Shown in pieces: positions 48,026 to 57,358 of a DNA stretch of 64,000 nt. This stretch comes from Onishia niordana. GTDB lineage: Bacteria > Pseudomonadota > Gammaproteobacteria > Pseudomonadales > Halomonadaceae. The notes under the pieces were generated by a model. The model was not told the origin of the DNA. It made no database searches and was given only the letters and a program-made list of their open reading frames with translations. Where the stretch lies: contig NZ_SDSD01000001.1 in NCBI RefSeq assembly GCF_004798965.1, positions 310,001-374,000 of the forward strand, read 5' to 3'. Made by a program: the position numbers and the translations under genes. The stretch's first letter is position 1, and each line of letters starts with the position of its first letter.

Positions 48026-49225
48026 CTAGCGCTTAACGCCCTGTGCTTCAGGGCTTGCCAGCACCGATTGTGCCAGCAACCAGCTGCCGACCAGTAACGC
48101 CAGCATGCCCGCAAGCACCGCCGAGAATGAGGCGCCCATATCAAGCGCCACCCCAAGAACTGCCGGGGCAATACCCGTGGAGAACACCATGCACGCGCTG
48201 AGAGTCGCGCGGACGGATCCCAGGTACTCGGCACCCCACAGGCGGACCAGCAGGCTGGTAGCGATGGACTCCTGGGCCCCCATGGCAAGCCCTCCCCCTA
48301 TCATCAAGGCCATTACCGCCAGATGCCCGCCAAGCGTGATGGCAAGCAGCAGCGCCAGGGCGAAGGGCAGTAGATAGAGACGCGCCAGGCGCACAGGTCC
48401 TAAGCGGTCGACCCAATGCCCACCGAGCAACGCCCCGGGCAGCTTGGCGAGTCCCATGCCCGTCAGGGCCAGGGAATAAATGCCAAGCGAACTCCCCATG
48501 GCCTCGGTAAGTTGGGCCTGATAGATAAAAAGCCCCGTCATGGTCACCGGCAGCAGCATCAGCAACGGCAGCAATCGCCAGAAGCGCCTCTCGCAAAAGG
48601 GGCGTGGACCCTCATCGACCGCTCGCCGGTCTTTCCGCGAGCGCGGTGCTGTCGGCCAGGGTGCGCCAACTAACATAAGCCCCCATGCCACGGCGATCAC
48701 CATGCCCAGACTCCACCACAGCTCGCGCCAGCCAAGCCATACCAGAAGACCCGCGACCAGAGGGGGCAGTAATGTCTCACCCAGCATCAGCCCCATACCC
48801 ACAAGCCCCAGGGCTCGACCCCGCATGGCGGTAAACTCCCGTCCCGCCAGCGTATTGCCCAGGTGGCTCATCATGCCCTGGCCGCACAGGCGAACCAGCC
48901 CCAGTCCCAGTAACCCGACCAGCCACCAGGGCGATAGCGTCAGCAGCGCTATACCGACGAGCAATGCCAACAGAATGGTCACTGCGAAGCGACGTGGCGC
49001 CACCCAGTCTATGCTGGGGCCGAACCACAGCATGGCGAAGCCACTGACCAGGGTGACCAGCGCGTAGGCGGTGCCGAATTCACCGGTAGACAGCCCCAAT
49101 CGCTCACTGATGGGCACCTGGAATAGCCCAATGAAGAAGCTTTGGCCGAGACTCGACGAAAACATCGCCAGAAAGGCAATGCCAAGCAGTCCACGATGCT
49201 CCCTCAGCAGGGTGCGATAGCTCAT
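48026..49225 (-). CDS. MFS transporter
   Basis: A 399-aa permease with 12 predicted helices in two halves separated by a basic loop (PRSRKDRRAVDEGPRPF). The N-terminal half has FQVPISERLGLSTGEFGTAYAL and GPSIDWVAPRRFAV, resembling the oxalate/formate or NarK-like superfamily layout; substrate unknown. CGGAGG lies before the ATG. It is 122 bp upstream of ridA on the same strand. Confidence 0.85.
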   Translation of the reverse strand: MSYRTLLREHRGLLGIAFLAMFSSSLGQSFFIGLFQVPISERLGLSTGEFGTAYALVTLVSGFAMLWFGPSIDWVAPRRFAVTILLALLVGIALLTLSPWWLVGLLGLGLVRLCGQGMMSHLGNTLAGREFTAMRGRALGLVGMGLMLGETLLPPLVAGLLVWLGWRELWWSLGMVIAVAWGLMLVGAPWPTAPRSRKDRRAVDEGPRPFCERRFWRLLPLLMLLPVTMTGLFIYQAQLTEAMGSSLGIYSLALTGMGLAKLPGALLGGHWVDRLGPVRLARLYLLPFALALLLAITLGGHLAVMALMIGGGLAMGAQESIATSLLVRLWGAEYLGSVRATLSACMVFSTGIAPAVLGVALDMGASFSAVLAGMLALLVGSWLLAQSVLASPEAQGVKR

Positions 49226-49255
49226 GAAGCCTCCGGTTAGCGGTTCAGAACGTCA

Positions 49256-49279
49256 AAGGCCCCGCCGGGGCGGGGCCTT
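49256..49279 (-). terminator. GC-rich hairpin after the universal stress protein gene
   Basis: AAGGCCCCGCC and its reverse complement form an 11-bp stem with a two-base loop between the Usp gene (ends 49416) and the MFS gene (starts 49225). The T-run on the minus strand is very short (TT), so this is a tentative terminator. Confidence 0.6.
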
Positions 49280-49367
49280 ATCCTAACGGACCGCATCACC
49301 GGTCCTTCGAGTGTGCGACGTTGCTCCTGAGCCAATCACGACGCCAGAATCTGGCTCACTGCACTCG

Positions 49368-49406
49368 TCTCCTGTACTGGTCTCCTGTACTGGTTGCCTG
49401 TACTGC
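49368..49406 (+). repeat. Three tandem copies of a 13-bp repeat
   Basis: TCTCCTGTACTGG is present twice exactly (49368-49380, 49381-49393) and once with changes (49394-49406). It lies ten bases beyond the stop of the Usp gene, in its 3' untranslated region. Confidence 0.85.
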
Positions 49407-49415
49407 CTGATCAGC

Positions 49416-50270
49416 CTATCTCAACAGCAGTACCGGCAGGCTAGCCCGACGCAGCATGGTCGTGGTGGTGCTACCCACCAGCAGGTGACGCACTCGTGAA
49501 TGACCGTAGGCCCCCATCACCAGCATGTCGATGTCGTGCTCATCGGCGTAGCCCCGCAGGCTTGATTCCACTTCGCCGGCGCGGATTTCGCCATGGGCCT
49601 CAAAGCCGGCATCCGACAGCGTCTTCAAGGCCCAGTCGAGCTGAGAGCGCAGATCGGCCACTTCGGCCCCGACCATCACCACATGACAATCGACGCCCTT
49701 GAATAGCGGGCTCTGCGCGATCATCTCGACACCCTTGCGGGTCGTCTTGCTGCCGTCGAAGGCGATCATCACGTGGCGCGGCGTACGAAACTCATCGGGC
49801 ACCATCAGAATGGGACGATGCAGGCTGCGCACGACACGCTCGAGATTGGACCCCAGATGTTCAGGCGCCTGGTGGGCAGACTCGCCACGCTTACCGATCA
49901 CCAATAGACGAATCTCGTCCTCGAGTTCGGTCAGGGTCTCGACCAGCTCGCCGTTACGCTGGCGAGACGCGGGCGTTTCCACACCGTCTTCGACAGCACG
50001 CGCCTTCGCTGCATCAAGCGTCACCCGGCCGTGCTCCTGGGCAAGCCTTGCGCGCTGCTCGTCCAGCGTCGATAACTCCTCGAGCAGGTGTTCGCGAGAG
50101 CCCAGGCCAATGTTGCCGGTCAGGTTAGCTTCAGCAACCTGCGGATGGTTGTCGACCACATGCAGGAAGGTCAGTGGCGCCGCCATTGCCTGGCTCGCCC
50201 AGGCGGCGTAATCACATACGCCGGTAGAGAAGTGAGAGCCGTCGATGGCTGCCATCACTTGATCGGTCAT
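49416..50270 (-). CDS. Universal stress protein with two Usp domains
   Basis: A 284-aa tandem UspA protein (domains about 1-145 and 160-284). The second half has the nucleotide-binding motif GAYGHSRVRHLLVGSTTTTML; the first keeps only a partial one (GKRGESAHQAPEHLGSN). It starts with AAGGA upstream of the ATG. It is downstream of a SulP transporter with an 89-bp gap on the same strand, a pairing seen often in halophiles and cyanobacteria, which suggests that Usp modulates the carrier. Confidence 0.92.
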   Translation of the reverse strand: MTDQVMAAIDGSHFSTGVCDYAAWASQAMAAPLTFLHVVDNHPQVAEANLTGNIGLGSREHLLEELSTLDEQRARLAQEHGRVTLDAAKARAVEDGVETPASRQRNGELVETLTELEDEIRLLVIGKRGESAHQAPEHLGSNLERVVRSLHRPILMVPDEFRTPRHVMIAFDGSKTTRKGVEMIAQSPLFKGVDCHVVMVGAEVADLRSQLDWALKTLSDAGFEAHGEIRAGEVESSLRGYADEHDIDMLVMGAYGHSRVRHLLVGSTTTTMLRRASLPVLLLR

Positions 50271-50324
50271 GGTGCTGGTCCTTGGCAGGTGAGTAGCATC
50301 TCTATCTTGCCTTTCTACCGTAAT

Positions 50325-50350
50325 GCGCCGGCGCTGAACAGCACCGGCGC
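50325..50350 (-). terminator. Hairpin between sulP and the Usp gene
   Basis: GCGCCGG-c-GCTG-AA-CAGC-a-CCGGCGC forms an 11-bp stem with one mismatch, 10 bp past the SulP stop. No T-run follows on the minus strand. It may attenuate between sulP and the Usp gene rather than end transcription. Confidence 0.5.
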
Positions 50351-50359
50351 GATTGGGGC

Positions 50360-51874
50360 TCAGTGGCCGCCCATCAGTTTATCCACGGCATCGGGCTTAT
50401 CATGGACCGCGAAGCGGTCGACGATGGTCGCGCTGGCTTCGTTGAGGCCGATCACCTCGACCTCAGTGCCTTCACGACGGAACTTGAGCACCGCCTTGTC
50501 CAGCGCCTCGACGGCCGTGATATCCCAGAAGTGCGCCCGGGAAAGATCGATTTCGACCCGTTCGACGCTTTCCTTGAAGTCGAACGCGCCCATGAAGCGC
50601 TCGCCGGAGGCAAAGAACACCTGCCCAACGACCTCATAGCGACGACCGTGGCCGTCTTCGGTGGCCTCAGAACCAATGTAGAGAATATTGCCGACCTTGT
50701 TGGCGAAGAACAGCGCCGCCAGCAGCACGCCGACGAAGACGCCGATGGCCAGGTTGTGGGTGCTGACCGTCACCACCACGGTCGCCAGCATCACGATATT
50801 GGTGCTCAAAGGATGCTTCTTCAAGTCACGGATCGAGGTCCAGCTGAAGGTACCGATGGAGACCATGATCATCACCGCCACCAGCGCGGCCATGGGAATC
50901 TGCGAGACCCAGTCAGCGAGGAAGACCACCATCATCAGCAGCACCACGCCCGCCACGAGCGTCGACAGGCGCCCGCGACCGCCGGATTTAATGTTGATCA
51001 CCGACTGACCAATCATCGCGCAGCCCGCCATACCGCCAAGCAGGCCCGACCCGATATTGGCGACCCCCTGCCCCTTGCACTCGCGGTTCTTGTTCGAGGG
51101 CGTATCGGTCAGATCATCGACGATGGTAGCGGTCATCATCGACTCGAGCAGGCCCACCACGGTCAACATCACCGAGTAAGGCAGGATAATCCACAGTGTC
51201 TCGAGGTTCAGCGGCACTTCCGGCCACAGGAAGACCGGCAGGGTATCCGGCAGTTCACCCATATCGCCGACGGTGCGGATATCCATGCCTGAAATGATAT
51301 ACACCGCGGTCAGTACCAGAATGCACACCAGCGGCGACGGCAGCGTCTTGCCGATCAACGGCACATAGGGGAAGCCGTAGATGATGACCAGGCCCGCCGC
51401 CGTCATGGCATACACGTGCCAGGTCACATCGGTGAGCTCAGGCAACTGCGCCATGAAGATCAGGATCGCCAAGGCATTGACGAAGCCGGTCACCACCGAG
51501 CGCGACACGAAGCGCATCAGATCGGCGAGCCGTAAATAGCCCGCCGCAATCTGCAGCACACCCGTCAGCAGCGTCGCCGCCAGCAGGTATTCGAGGCCGT
51601 GTTCCTTGACCAGCGTGACCATCAGCAGTGCCATGGCACCGGTCGCCGCCGAGATCATGCCCGGCCGGCCGCCCGTGAAGGCAATGATCACCGCAATGCA
51701 GAAAGAGGCATAGAGGCCGACCTTGGGATCGACGCCGGCGATAATGGAAAAGGCGATAGCTTCCGGAATCAGTGCCAGCGCCACCACGATTCCCGATAGC
51801 GAATCGCCCTTGATGTTGGAAAACCAGTCTTGCTTGATTGATCGGATCATTCTGCGGTCCAGTCGTGGGTCCAT
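50360..51874 (-). CDS. SulP-family anion transporter (sulfate or bicarbonate)
   Basis: A 504-aa permease. Membrane core about 20-385 with the SulP repeats ([40 protein letters not shown]) and a C-terminal STAS domain (about 400-495; [30 protein letters not shown], read in parts). It resembles the BicA-like branch (sodium-coupled bicarbonate uptake), but sulfate cannot be excluded. Start choice: ATG 51874 or 51850, neither with a strong ribosome site; 51850 gives [17 protein letters not shown] 500-bp leader region lies upstream. Confidence 0.88.
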   Translation of the reverse strand: MDPRLDRRMIRSIKQDWFSNIKGDSLSGIVVALALIPEAIAFSIIAGVDPKVGLYASFCIAVIIAFTGGRPGMISAATGAMALLMVTLVKEHGLEYLLAATLLTGVLQIAAGYLRLADLMRFVSRSVVTGFVNALAILIFMAQLPELTDVTWHVYAMTAAGLVIIYGFPYVPLIGKTLPSPLVCILVLTAVYIISGMDIRTVGDMGELPDTLPVFLWPEVPLNLETLWIILPYSVMLTVVGLLESMMTATIVDDLTDTPSNKNRECKGQGVANIGSGLLGGMAGCAMIGQSVINIKSGGRGRLSTLVAGVVLLMMVVFLADWVSQIPMAALVAVMIMVSIGTFSWTSIRDLKKHPLSTNIVMLATVVVTVSTHNLAIGVFVGVLLAALFFANKVGNILYIGSEATEDGHGRRYEVVGQVFFASGERFMGAFDFKESVERVEIDLSRAHFWDITAVEALDKAVLKFRREGTEVEVIGLNEASATIVDRFAVHDKPDAVDKLMGGH

Positions 51875-52370
51875 GTCATGCCCGAAGGCGCGAAGCGCGT
51901 GGCGCGGTAACGTCGAGATACAGGGGCCGCCTAAACGCGACGCCGGCCACGGCCTGCCCGCTGAGGGGCACCGGGGCTAGTGAAACGTGTCGCGACACAG
52001 CACGTTTGTCGTCAGGATGACGCCAAACGATGTCGCTGCCATGAAGGCAGCGACAGGATGGGAAAGGGGACGCTAGGGCGGGGTGCTGCCAGTGGCTGGC
52101 AGGGGATGCAGAGCATCAACTGTTGTCTCTACTGTCATATCAACTTTCACAGTGGTTCATCCCGTCACTCACAGGCAGAGGCCATTGCGGCAACTCTCTA
52201 CCTTAATCGTATCAACGTCTTTTTCGACAAGCGCAGGATTCTAACAGCTGACGGTATTACCTGCACCCCTCGAGCCCTTTCAGGCAAGCAAGGTAAGGGG
52301 AGCGAAAGGAAGCGACTCGCCCCCCCGTTAGTGGCAGGCTCGTGTCTTTCGTCACGATGTGATGGCCTTG
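51875..52370. other. 496-bp intergenic region upstream of sulP
   Basis: No convincing gene in either strand. It contains a 12-bp perfect palindrome GTGTCGCGACAC (51987-51998) and a perfect 10-bp hairpin (TGTCGCTGCC-ATGAA-GGCAGCGACA, 52031-52055). Both could be in the sulP leader or promoter. The rest shows no repeat or riboswitch that I can recognise. Confidence 0.6.
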
Positions 52371-53150
52371 TTACTCAGCCTCGCGGGGCGGCGTGGCCTT
52401 GCGGTACTCGCCCATATCTCGAAACGCCTGCATGACATCCATCGGCAGCGGGAAGAAGATGGTCGAGGCATTCTTGTTGCTCATGTCACTCATGGTCTGC
52501 AGATAGCGCAGCTGCAATGCTGCCGAGTTTTCAGACATCACATTGGCGGCTTCGACCAGTTTCTTCGAGGCCTGCAATTCACCTTCCGCATGGATGACCT
52601 TGGCACGCCGCTCGCGCTCTGCCTCGGCCTGGCGCGCGATGGCGCGAATCATGCTCTCGTCGAGGTCGACATGCTTGATCTCGACGTTGGCCACCTTGAT
52701 GCCCCAGCTCTCGGCGGAACTGTCGATGATCTCCTGGATGTCATCATTAAGCTTGTCACGCTCGGAGAGCATCTCATCCAGGTCGTGCTTGCCGAGGACC
52801 GAGCGCAGCGTCGTCTGAGCCAGCTGACTGGTGGCGTTGACGAAGTTCTCTACCTGAATGATCGCCTTTTCCGGGTCGACCACCCGGAAGTACAGCACCG
52901 CGTTCACCTTGACGGTGACGTTGTCCTGAGAAATCACGTCCTGTTCTGGCACATCCATGGTGATCACTCGCAGATCGACTACCTGCATCTTCTGGATCCC
53001 AGGGATGATGATCACGAGCCCCGGTCCCATGACGCGCTGGAAGCGCCCCAGAAAGAACACCACGCCGCGTTTGTATTCCGGCAAGATGCGAATCGATGCT
53101 GCCAACAGCAAGATCAGCAATACCACCGGCACTAGATAGGAAATCCACAT
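52371..53150 (-). CDS. Slipin / stomatin-like SPFH protein
   Basis: A 259-aa SPFH-domain protein: a membrane hairpin or helix at the N-terminus ([17 protein letters not shown]), then the band-7 domain ([41 protein letters not shown]) and a coiled-coil C-terminal part ([22 protein letters not shown] in two pieces). It forms a pair with the NfeD protease gene three bases upstream. AAGGAGGTG precedes the ATG. The pair is proposed to organise membrane microdomains and stomatin turnover. Confidence 0.94.
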   Translation of the reverse strand: MWISYLVPVVLLILLLAASIRILPEYKRGVVFFLGRFQRVMGPGLVIIIPGIQKMQVVDLRVITMDVPEQDVISQDNVTVKVNAVLYFRVVDPEKAIIQVENFVNATSQLAQTTLRSVLGKHDLDEMLSERDKLNDDIQEIIDSSAESWGIKVANVEIKHVDLDESMIRAIARQAEAERERRAKVIHAEGELQASKKLVEAANVMSENSAALQLRYLQTMSDMSNKNASTIFFPLPMDVMQAFRDMGEYRKATPPREAE

Positions 53151-53153
53151 GGC

Positions 53154-54719
53154 TCACACCTCCTTGGATGAACTCGGTCCCACCGGCTCTGTGTCATCTG
53201 ATGATACGTCAATCGGTTCAACCTCGACGGTCAGCCCCTGAAGACTCACCACCTTAAGCCGTTGCCCCTCATGCACTGGCACGGAGGCACACGCTCGCCA
53301 ACGCTCGTTGTGCAACCACACGTGTCCCTTGCCGTCGAAGCTCTCCAGGGCCCTGGCCTCTGAGCCCAGCAGTTCTTCCGGCCCGGTACGCGCTGGCCGT
53401 CGGCGCAGACGGGTGAAATGGATCACCATCCACATCAGCAAGCCCGCCGCGATCGCCGCCACGCCAGCAATCAGTGGCAACGAGATGCGCAGATTCTCGG
53501 CATCCATCAAGATCACCGAGCCAAACACGAAGGCCACGATGCCGCCAATGCCGAGAACGCCGAAACTCGGCATCAGGGCTTCCGCGACTATCAGCCCCAA
53601 CCCCACCAGAATCAGCGCCAGGCCGGCAAAGTTGACCGGCAGTGCCTGAAAGGCGAACAGCGCCAGCAAGAGCGAAATCACCCCAATAGTGCCGGGCACC
53701 AGGCTACCGGGATTGGCGAGTTCGAAGATCAACCCGTAGAAGCCGATGATCATCAGAAAGTAGGCGACATTGGGGTCGGTGATCACCGACAAGAGCTCTG
53801 TTCGCCAGTCCGGATCGAAGCGTTCAAGGGTCACATCGGTGGTGTTAAGTACCCGCTCGCCGCTTTCCATGACCACGGTTCGGCCGTCGATCTGGTCCAG
53901 CAGGTCCTCGAGATTGGATGCACGAACATCGATGACACCCTGTTCCAGCGCCTCGCGGGCGATCAGGGTGCGCGCCTCGCGCACGGCAAGCTCGGCCCAG
54001 TCGGCGTTACGCCCGTGGCGCTCCGCGAGACTACGAATATAGGCCACCGCATCCTCGAGCACCTTGCGCTCCATGGCGGTGCTGCCACGCCGCTTCGGGG
54101 CATCGGCGGCTGGGTCCTCCGCCGCTTGAGGCGTGGTGGCATCAGTTGACGGGGCCATTTCGCCAGACGCGCCTTCATCGCGACGCTGCTCGCCCTCCTG
54201 CGCCTTGCCCTCCGGTGACTCGCCTTGGCTTCCCTCACCGTCCTCAGGACGCTCATCACCCAAACCAGGCAGGCCGCCGCCGCCCAGACTCACCGGCGTG
54301 GCAGAGCCCAGATGTGTGGAGGGCGACATGGCGGCCACATGACTGGCATACAAGAGATAGGTACCGGCACTGGCCGCACGCGCGCCATCAGGGGCGACAT
54401 AGACAACGACCGGCACCGGTGACGACAGCATTTCACTGATCATGTCACGCATCGAGGCGTCGAGCCCGCCTGGCGTATCGAGGATCAGGATCGCGAGTTC
54501 CGCCTGGGCATCCCGCGCCCGTTGCAGGCCACGGATAAAGTAGTCGGCGGTAGCAGGACCCACCGCACCATCAAGCGTCATCACCAGGCCCTTGGGCTCC
54601 CGGCTTTCCTGTTGAGCGAGCGTTGGCCCCATCCAGGCAAGCAATGACCCCAGCAACATGATCGTGAGGCTTACCCACAGCCGCCAACGTCGTGTGCAAT
54701 GGGATGTGATGGCATTCAT
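53154..54719 (-). CDS. NfeD-family membrane serine protease (stomatin operon partner)
   Basis: A 521-aa protein: signal peptide (cleaved near TLAQQ, about residue 35), ClpP-type protease domain (about 45-290) with nucleophile Ser in GARAASAGTYLLYASH and LDTPGGLDASMRDMI, and four to five membrane helices (about 305-435) followed by a C-terminal OB-type NfeD domain (about 445-515). A Glu/Gly/Asp-rich insert (about 165-205) interrupts the protease domain. STOPP/stomatin-specific protease family; the partner slipin gene follows directly. Confidence 0.93.
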   Translation of the reverse strand: MNAITSHCTRRWRLWVSLTIMLLGSLLAWMGPTLAQQESREPKGLVMTLDGAVGPATADYFIRGLQRARDAQAELAILILDTPGGLDASMRDMISEMLSSPVPVVVYVAPDGARAASAGTYLLYASHVAAMSPSTHLGSATPVSLGGGGLPGLGDERPEDGEGSQGESPEGKAQEGEQRRDEGASGEMAPSTDATTPQAAEDPAADAPKRRGSTAMERKVLEDAVAYIRSLAERHGRNADWAELAVREARTLIAREALEQGVIDVRASNLEDLLDQIDGRTVVMESGERVLNTTDVTLERFDPDWRTELLSVITDPNVAYFLMIIGFYGLIFELANPGSLVPGTIGVISLLLALFAFQALPVNFAGLALILVGLGLIVAEALMPSFGVLGIGGIVAFVFGSVILMDAENLRISLPLIAGVAAIAAGLLMWMVIHFTRLRRRPARTGPEELLGSEARALESFDGKGHVWLHNERWRACASVPVHEGQRLKVVSLQGLTVEVEPIDVSSDDTEPVGPSSSKEV

Positions 54720-54909
54720 GGCATCTACCCTGTCTCGTTTAGCCAGACATCAATCAAGCGTATTGCCGGCGACATCGCCCCGTGGCCCCGGCCAAACCGT
54801 TAACCCTGCTCCCCACCTGTCTCACAACATAGTCAAGATCGGCCTCATCCGGTTCACTATCGCTAGAGGCCGATCTCTCAAGGGCCGGAATACGAAAAAC
54901 CCGCCTCTT

Positions 54910-55701
54910 TTAAACGCCGGTCAGCAAGCGTCCAAAGCCCTCCTGGCAAGTCGGCCGCCCAGCGATCCAGCGGGCATGCCAGTAAAGCGCTTGATTACTC
55001 GAGATACAGGGTACGCCGAAGCGCTGCTCAAGCTCACCGAGCACATCCAACGCACGCAGGTTGGTGCACGGCAGTACGACTGCATCGACCGGCCCCCCGA
55101 CCTCCAGCAAGGTGGCCACGGCATCCCCCAGGCAGGCGGGATCGATCGCCGGTATATCCGGGTCATGATCGAGGCGAAAGCCGCCAATCGCCGCCACCTC
55201 AATGCCTAACGCCGAGAAGGCAGTGAAAAACGCATCATCGACTGCTCGCACATAGGGCGTGAGTACCGCAATGCGGCGCGCTTCGAGGGCTTGAAGGGCG
55301 GCGCGTATGGCGAGCCAGGGATGCGTGACGGCGACTTCCGCTCGCACCGCATGCAGGCGCTCGGCGATCGGCACGTCTCCTATCAAGAGTCCTCCCGAGG
55401 TACAGCCGAAGACCAGCGTATGCAACGGCAATCCCGGCACCAGGGTCGCGGCGGCTGGGGTAATGCCCGCTTCCAGAGCCTTGAGTGCCTCGGGTGTCAC
55501 CTCAGCGCGGGTCGGCATACGCGTGCAGAAGAGCTCCATGTCATCACCCACCAGTCGATGCCAGTCTCGCTCCAGTGTGTAGTCGGTATCGAGCAGGACC
55601 AGGCCGATGCGTAACAGCTCCGGCCGGGCGTAACGCTTGAAGGAGAGCGCTCGGTCATCGGCGGCGGGAGAAAGCGAGGACACGGAGGATACAGGCGACA
55701 T
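54910..55701 (-). CDS. Asp/Glu racemase-superfamily enzyme (maleate isomerase / AMDase-like)
   Basis: A 263-aa enzyme of the aspartate/glutamate racemase superfamily, closest in layout to maleate cis-trans isomerase and arylmalonate decarboxylase. The two catalytic cysteines are in TLVFGCTSGGLLIG and AVVLPCTNLRALDVL; VTHPWLAIRAALQALEARRI and VPCISSNQALYWH complete the core. A related enzyme (EutA) occurs in ectoine catabolism of other bacteria, but no doe or eut genes are here. The ribosome site is weak, so the first 15 residues are uncertain. Confidence 0.75.
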   Translation of the reverse strand: MSPVSSVSSLSPAADDRALSFKRYARPELLRIGLVLLDTDYTLERDWHRLVGDDMELFCTRMPTRAEVTPEALKALEAGITPAAATLVPGLPLHTLVFGCTSGGLLIGDVPIAERLHAVRAEVAVTHPWLAIRAALQALEARRIAVLTPYVRAVDDAFFTAFSALGIEVAAIGGFRLDHDPDIPAIDPACLGDAVATLLEVGGPVDAVVLPCTNLRALDVLGELEQRFGVPCISSNQALYWHARWIAGRPTCQEGFGRLLTGV

Positions 55702-56210
55702 GGCGAGGTCCAGAAATCGGGGGTGATATCTTCACCCTAGTCGCTGCATAGAACACAGGCCTGCTTGATTCTCGCCCATCGCCACCCTTGGCGGATTAAG
55801 GCGTCTCGAAGGTGGCCTAATAGGCACGATCTTGATCAACCCCGTGGCAGCTATAGGCCACGCCAGTGTTACTGAGACCCGCGCTCTGGAAGAGCGCTCT
55901 ACCCAGGGCAAACAGCGCCTCGGGATTGTCGACATCTTCCTGATACCCCGGGGTATACTTCTCGAATCATTTCACCGCACAAGGATGCTTGGCGCTTGAT
56001 CGCGATACGTAGAACTTGGTCGCTCATGCATGGCGCGGCTAACACCTGACTGGCGATATTTTTTCCTGCACAGAACAAAACCTCTTATCAAACATCTACT
56101 GATACATGCCGTGGCGCTGGGGTAAGGTCCTTACACACCGTTGCTGTAAGGTTTGCAGGCGACAGACGACCAAACCAGGATACTCATCCTTTTTCTGACC
56201 CGAGGCCACT
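55702..56210. other. 509-bp intergenic region with a 14-bp palindrome
   Basis: No convincing gene. It contains the exact palindrome ATACCCCGGGGTAT (55943-55956), of the form recognised by some CsoR-type repressors, and the inverted repeat GTAAGG-T-CCTTAC (56122-56134) with a further GTAAGGT copy at 56146. The second lies about 80 bp before the phosphotransferase start and may be a promoter-proximal regulatory element. I see no TPP or other known riboswitch. Confidence 0.6.
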
Positions 56211-57311
56211 ATGCTCGAGACGGACACCGCCGCCGCGACACAGACCACCGCGGCCCTGAAGGAGCCGCTACGAAAGGCCCTTGCAGCATCACGCCTCGAC
56301 GATGATCTCCTGTCGCTGACCCCGATGGCCGACAAGGGCCTGGCCCACGCTCATCTATGGCTTTCCCGCCAGAATGGCGAGGACTGGGTCGCACGACTGC
56401 CCAAGCAGAGCCAGATGCGCCTCGCCGTTGATGACAATCTCGCCTATCAGGCCGCCTGTTTCACGCGAGCGAGTCGCGGCGGGCATACCCCAGCGCTAAA
56501 GGCGGTACTGCCTGCAAGTGATGCCTTGCCAAGAGGCGGGCTTTTGGTCTCGGCGATCCGCGGGCGCTCGGCGCGGCTACCCGGAGACCTGCCGGCGATT
56601 GCCGAGACCCTGGCCAGCCTTCATGCCCAACCACTGCCGGCATCCGCAGAGCGAGCGCCCTTACTGGCACCGACCGACCCCTGGTCAGCCATGCTCACGG
56701 AGCTTCACGAACAGGCCGCCTATCTTGACCAGGCACAGGTTGCGCCCGACGTGCGCCGTCAACTCCTTGAGGATCTGGCCGCACTGACACAATGGTGCGA
56801 GCAAGCCACGCGGTCCGAGCCCGCGCTGATCAGTTTCGATGCCCATCCCGGCAACTTCCTGATACAGGATGACGGTAAAGCGATGCTCGTCGACCTGGAA
56901 AAGTGCCGCTACAGCCTCCCCGGTTTCGATTTGGCCCATGCCAGCCTCTATACCTCGACCACCTGGGATACCCAGAGCCATGCCGAGCTGACCCTTGCCG
57001 ACGTCCGCGCCTTTCACCGTCACTGGGCCGCCGCCATGGCCAAACGCGGTGCCCACATCAACGCCGACGAGCTGCTGCAGTCCCGTCGGGCCATGTGGTT
57101 GTGGTCAGTGACATGGTGCGCCAAATGGCAGGTCGAGCAGCAAAGGGCTCGCGACGCCGCCTCACGAGGAGAAGACTGGTCGGCAGAACTGAGCGATCCG
57201 GCGCTGATCGCCCATGTCGCCGACCGGGTCGAGCACTACCTGTCGCCATCCATCGTTGCGCATGTCCGCAATGAATGGCGGGCGCTTGCTGACAATAGCG
57301 GCCTTGCCTGA
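56211..57311 (+). CDS. Aminoglycoside phosphotransferase-family kinase
   Basis: A 366-aa APH/choline-kinase-fold protein. The catalytic loop reads LISFDAHPGNFLIQ (Asp as base, Asn for metal) and the metal-binding motif AMLVDLEKCRYS. Members phosphorylate small alcohols (choline, thiamine, aminoglycosides, homoserine). Position 47 bp upstream of a YnjBCD-type importer suggests that it phosphorylates the imported alcohol; thiamine kinase-type activity is one speculation. GAGG precedes the ATG. No resistance role should be assumed from the family name. Confidence 0.83.
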   Translation: MLETDTAAATQTTAALKEPLRKALAASRLDDDLLSLTPMADKGLAHAHLWLSRQNGEDWVARLPKQSQMRLAVDDNLAYQAACFTRASRGGHTPALKAVLPASDALPRGGLLVSAIRGRSARLPGDLPAIAETLASLHAQPLPASAERAPLLAPTDPWSAMLTELHEQAAYLDQAQVAPDVRRQLLEDLAALTQWCEQATRSEPALISFDAHPGNFLIQDDGKAMLVDLEKCRYSLPGFDLAHASLYTSTTWDTQSHAELTLADVRAFHRHWAAAMAKRGAHINADELLQSRRAMWLWSVTWCAKWQVEQQRARDAASRGEDWSAELSDPALIAHVADRVEHYLSPSIVAHVRNEWRALADNSGLA

Positions 57312-57358
57312 CGCCACGCCCTATTACTCTGTACGCTAAATGAAAAAGGACTCTCGCC

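Noticed and set aside
55732..55935. 67-codon minus-strand frame
   Set aside because: Arg/Pro-rich, no ribosome site and no family resemblance.
55702..56210. TPP riboswitch upstream of the YnjBCD group
   Set aside because: I could not find the conserved CUGAGA and ACCUGAUC core elements, so a thiamine link stays speculative.
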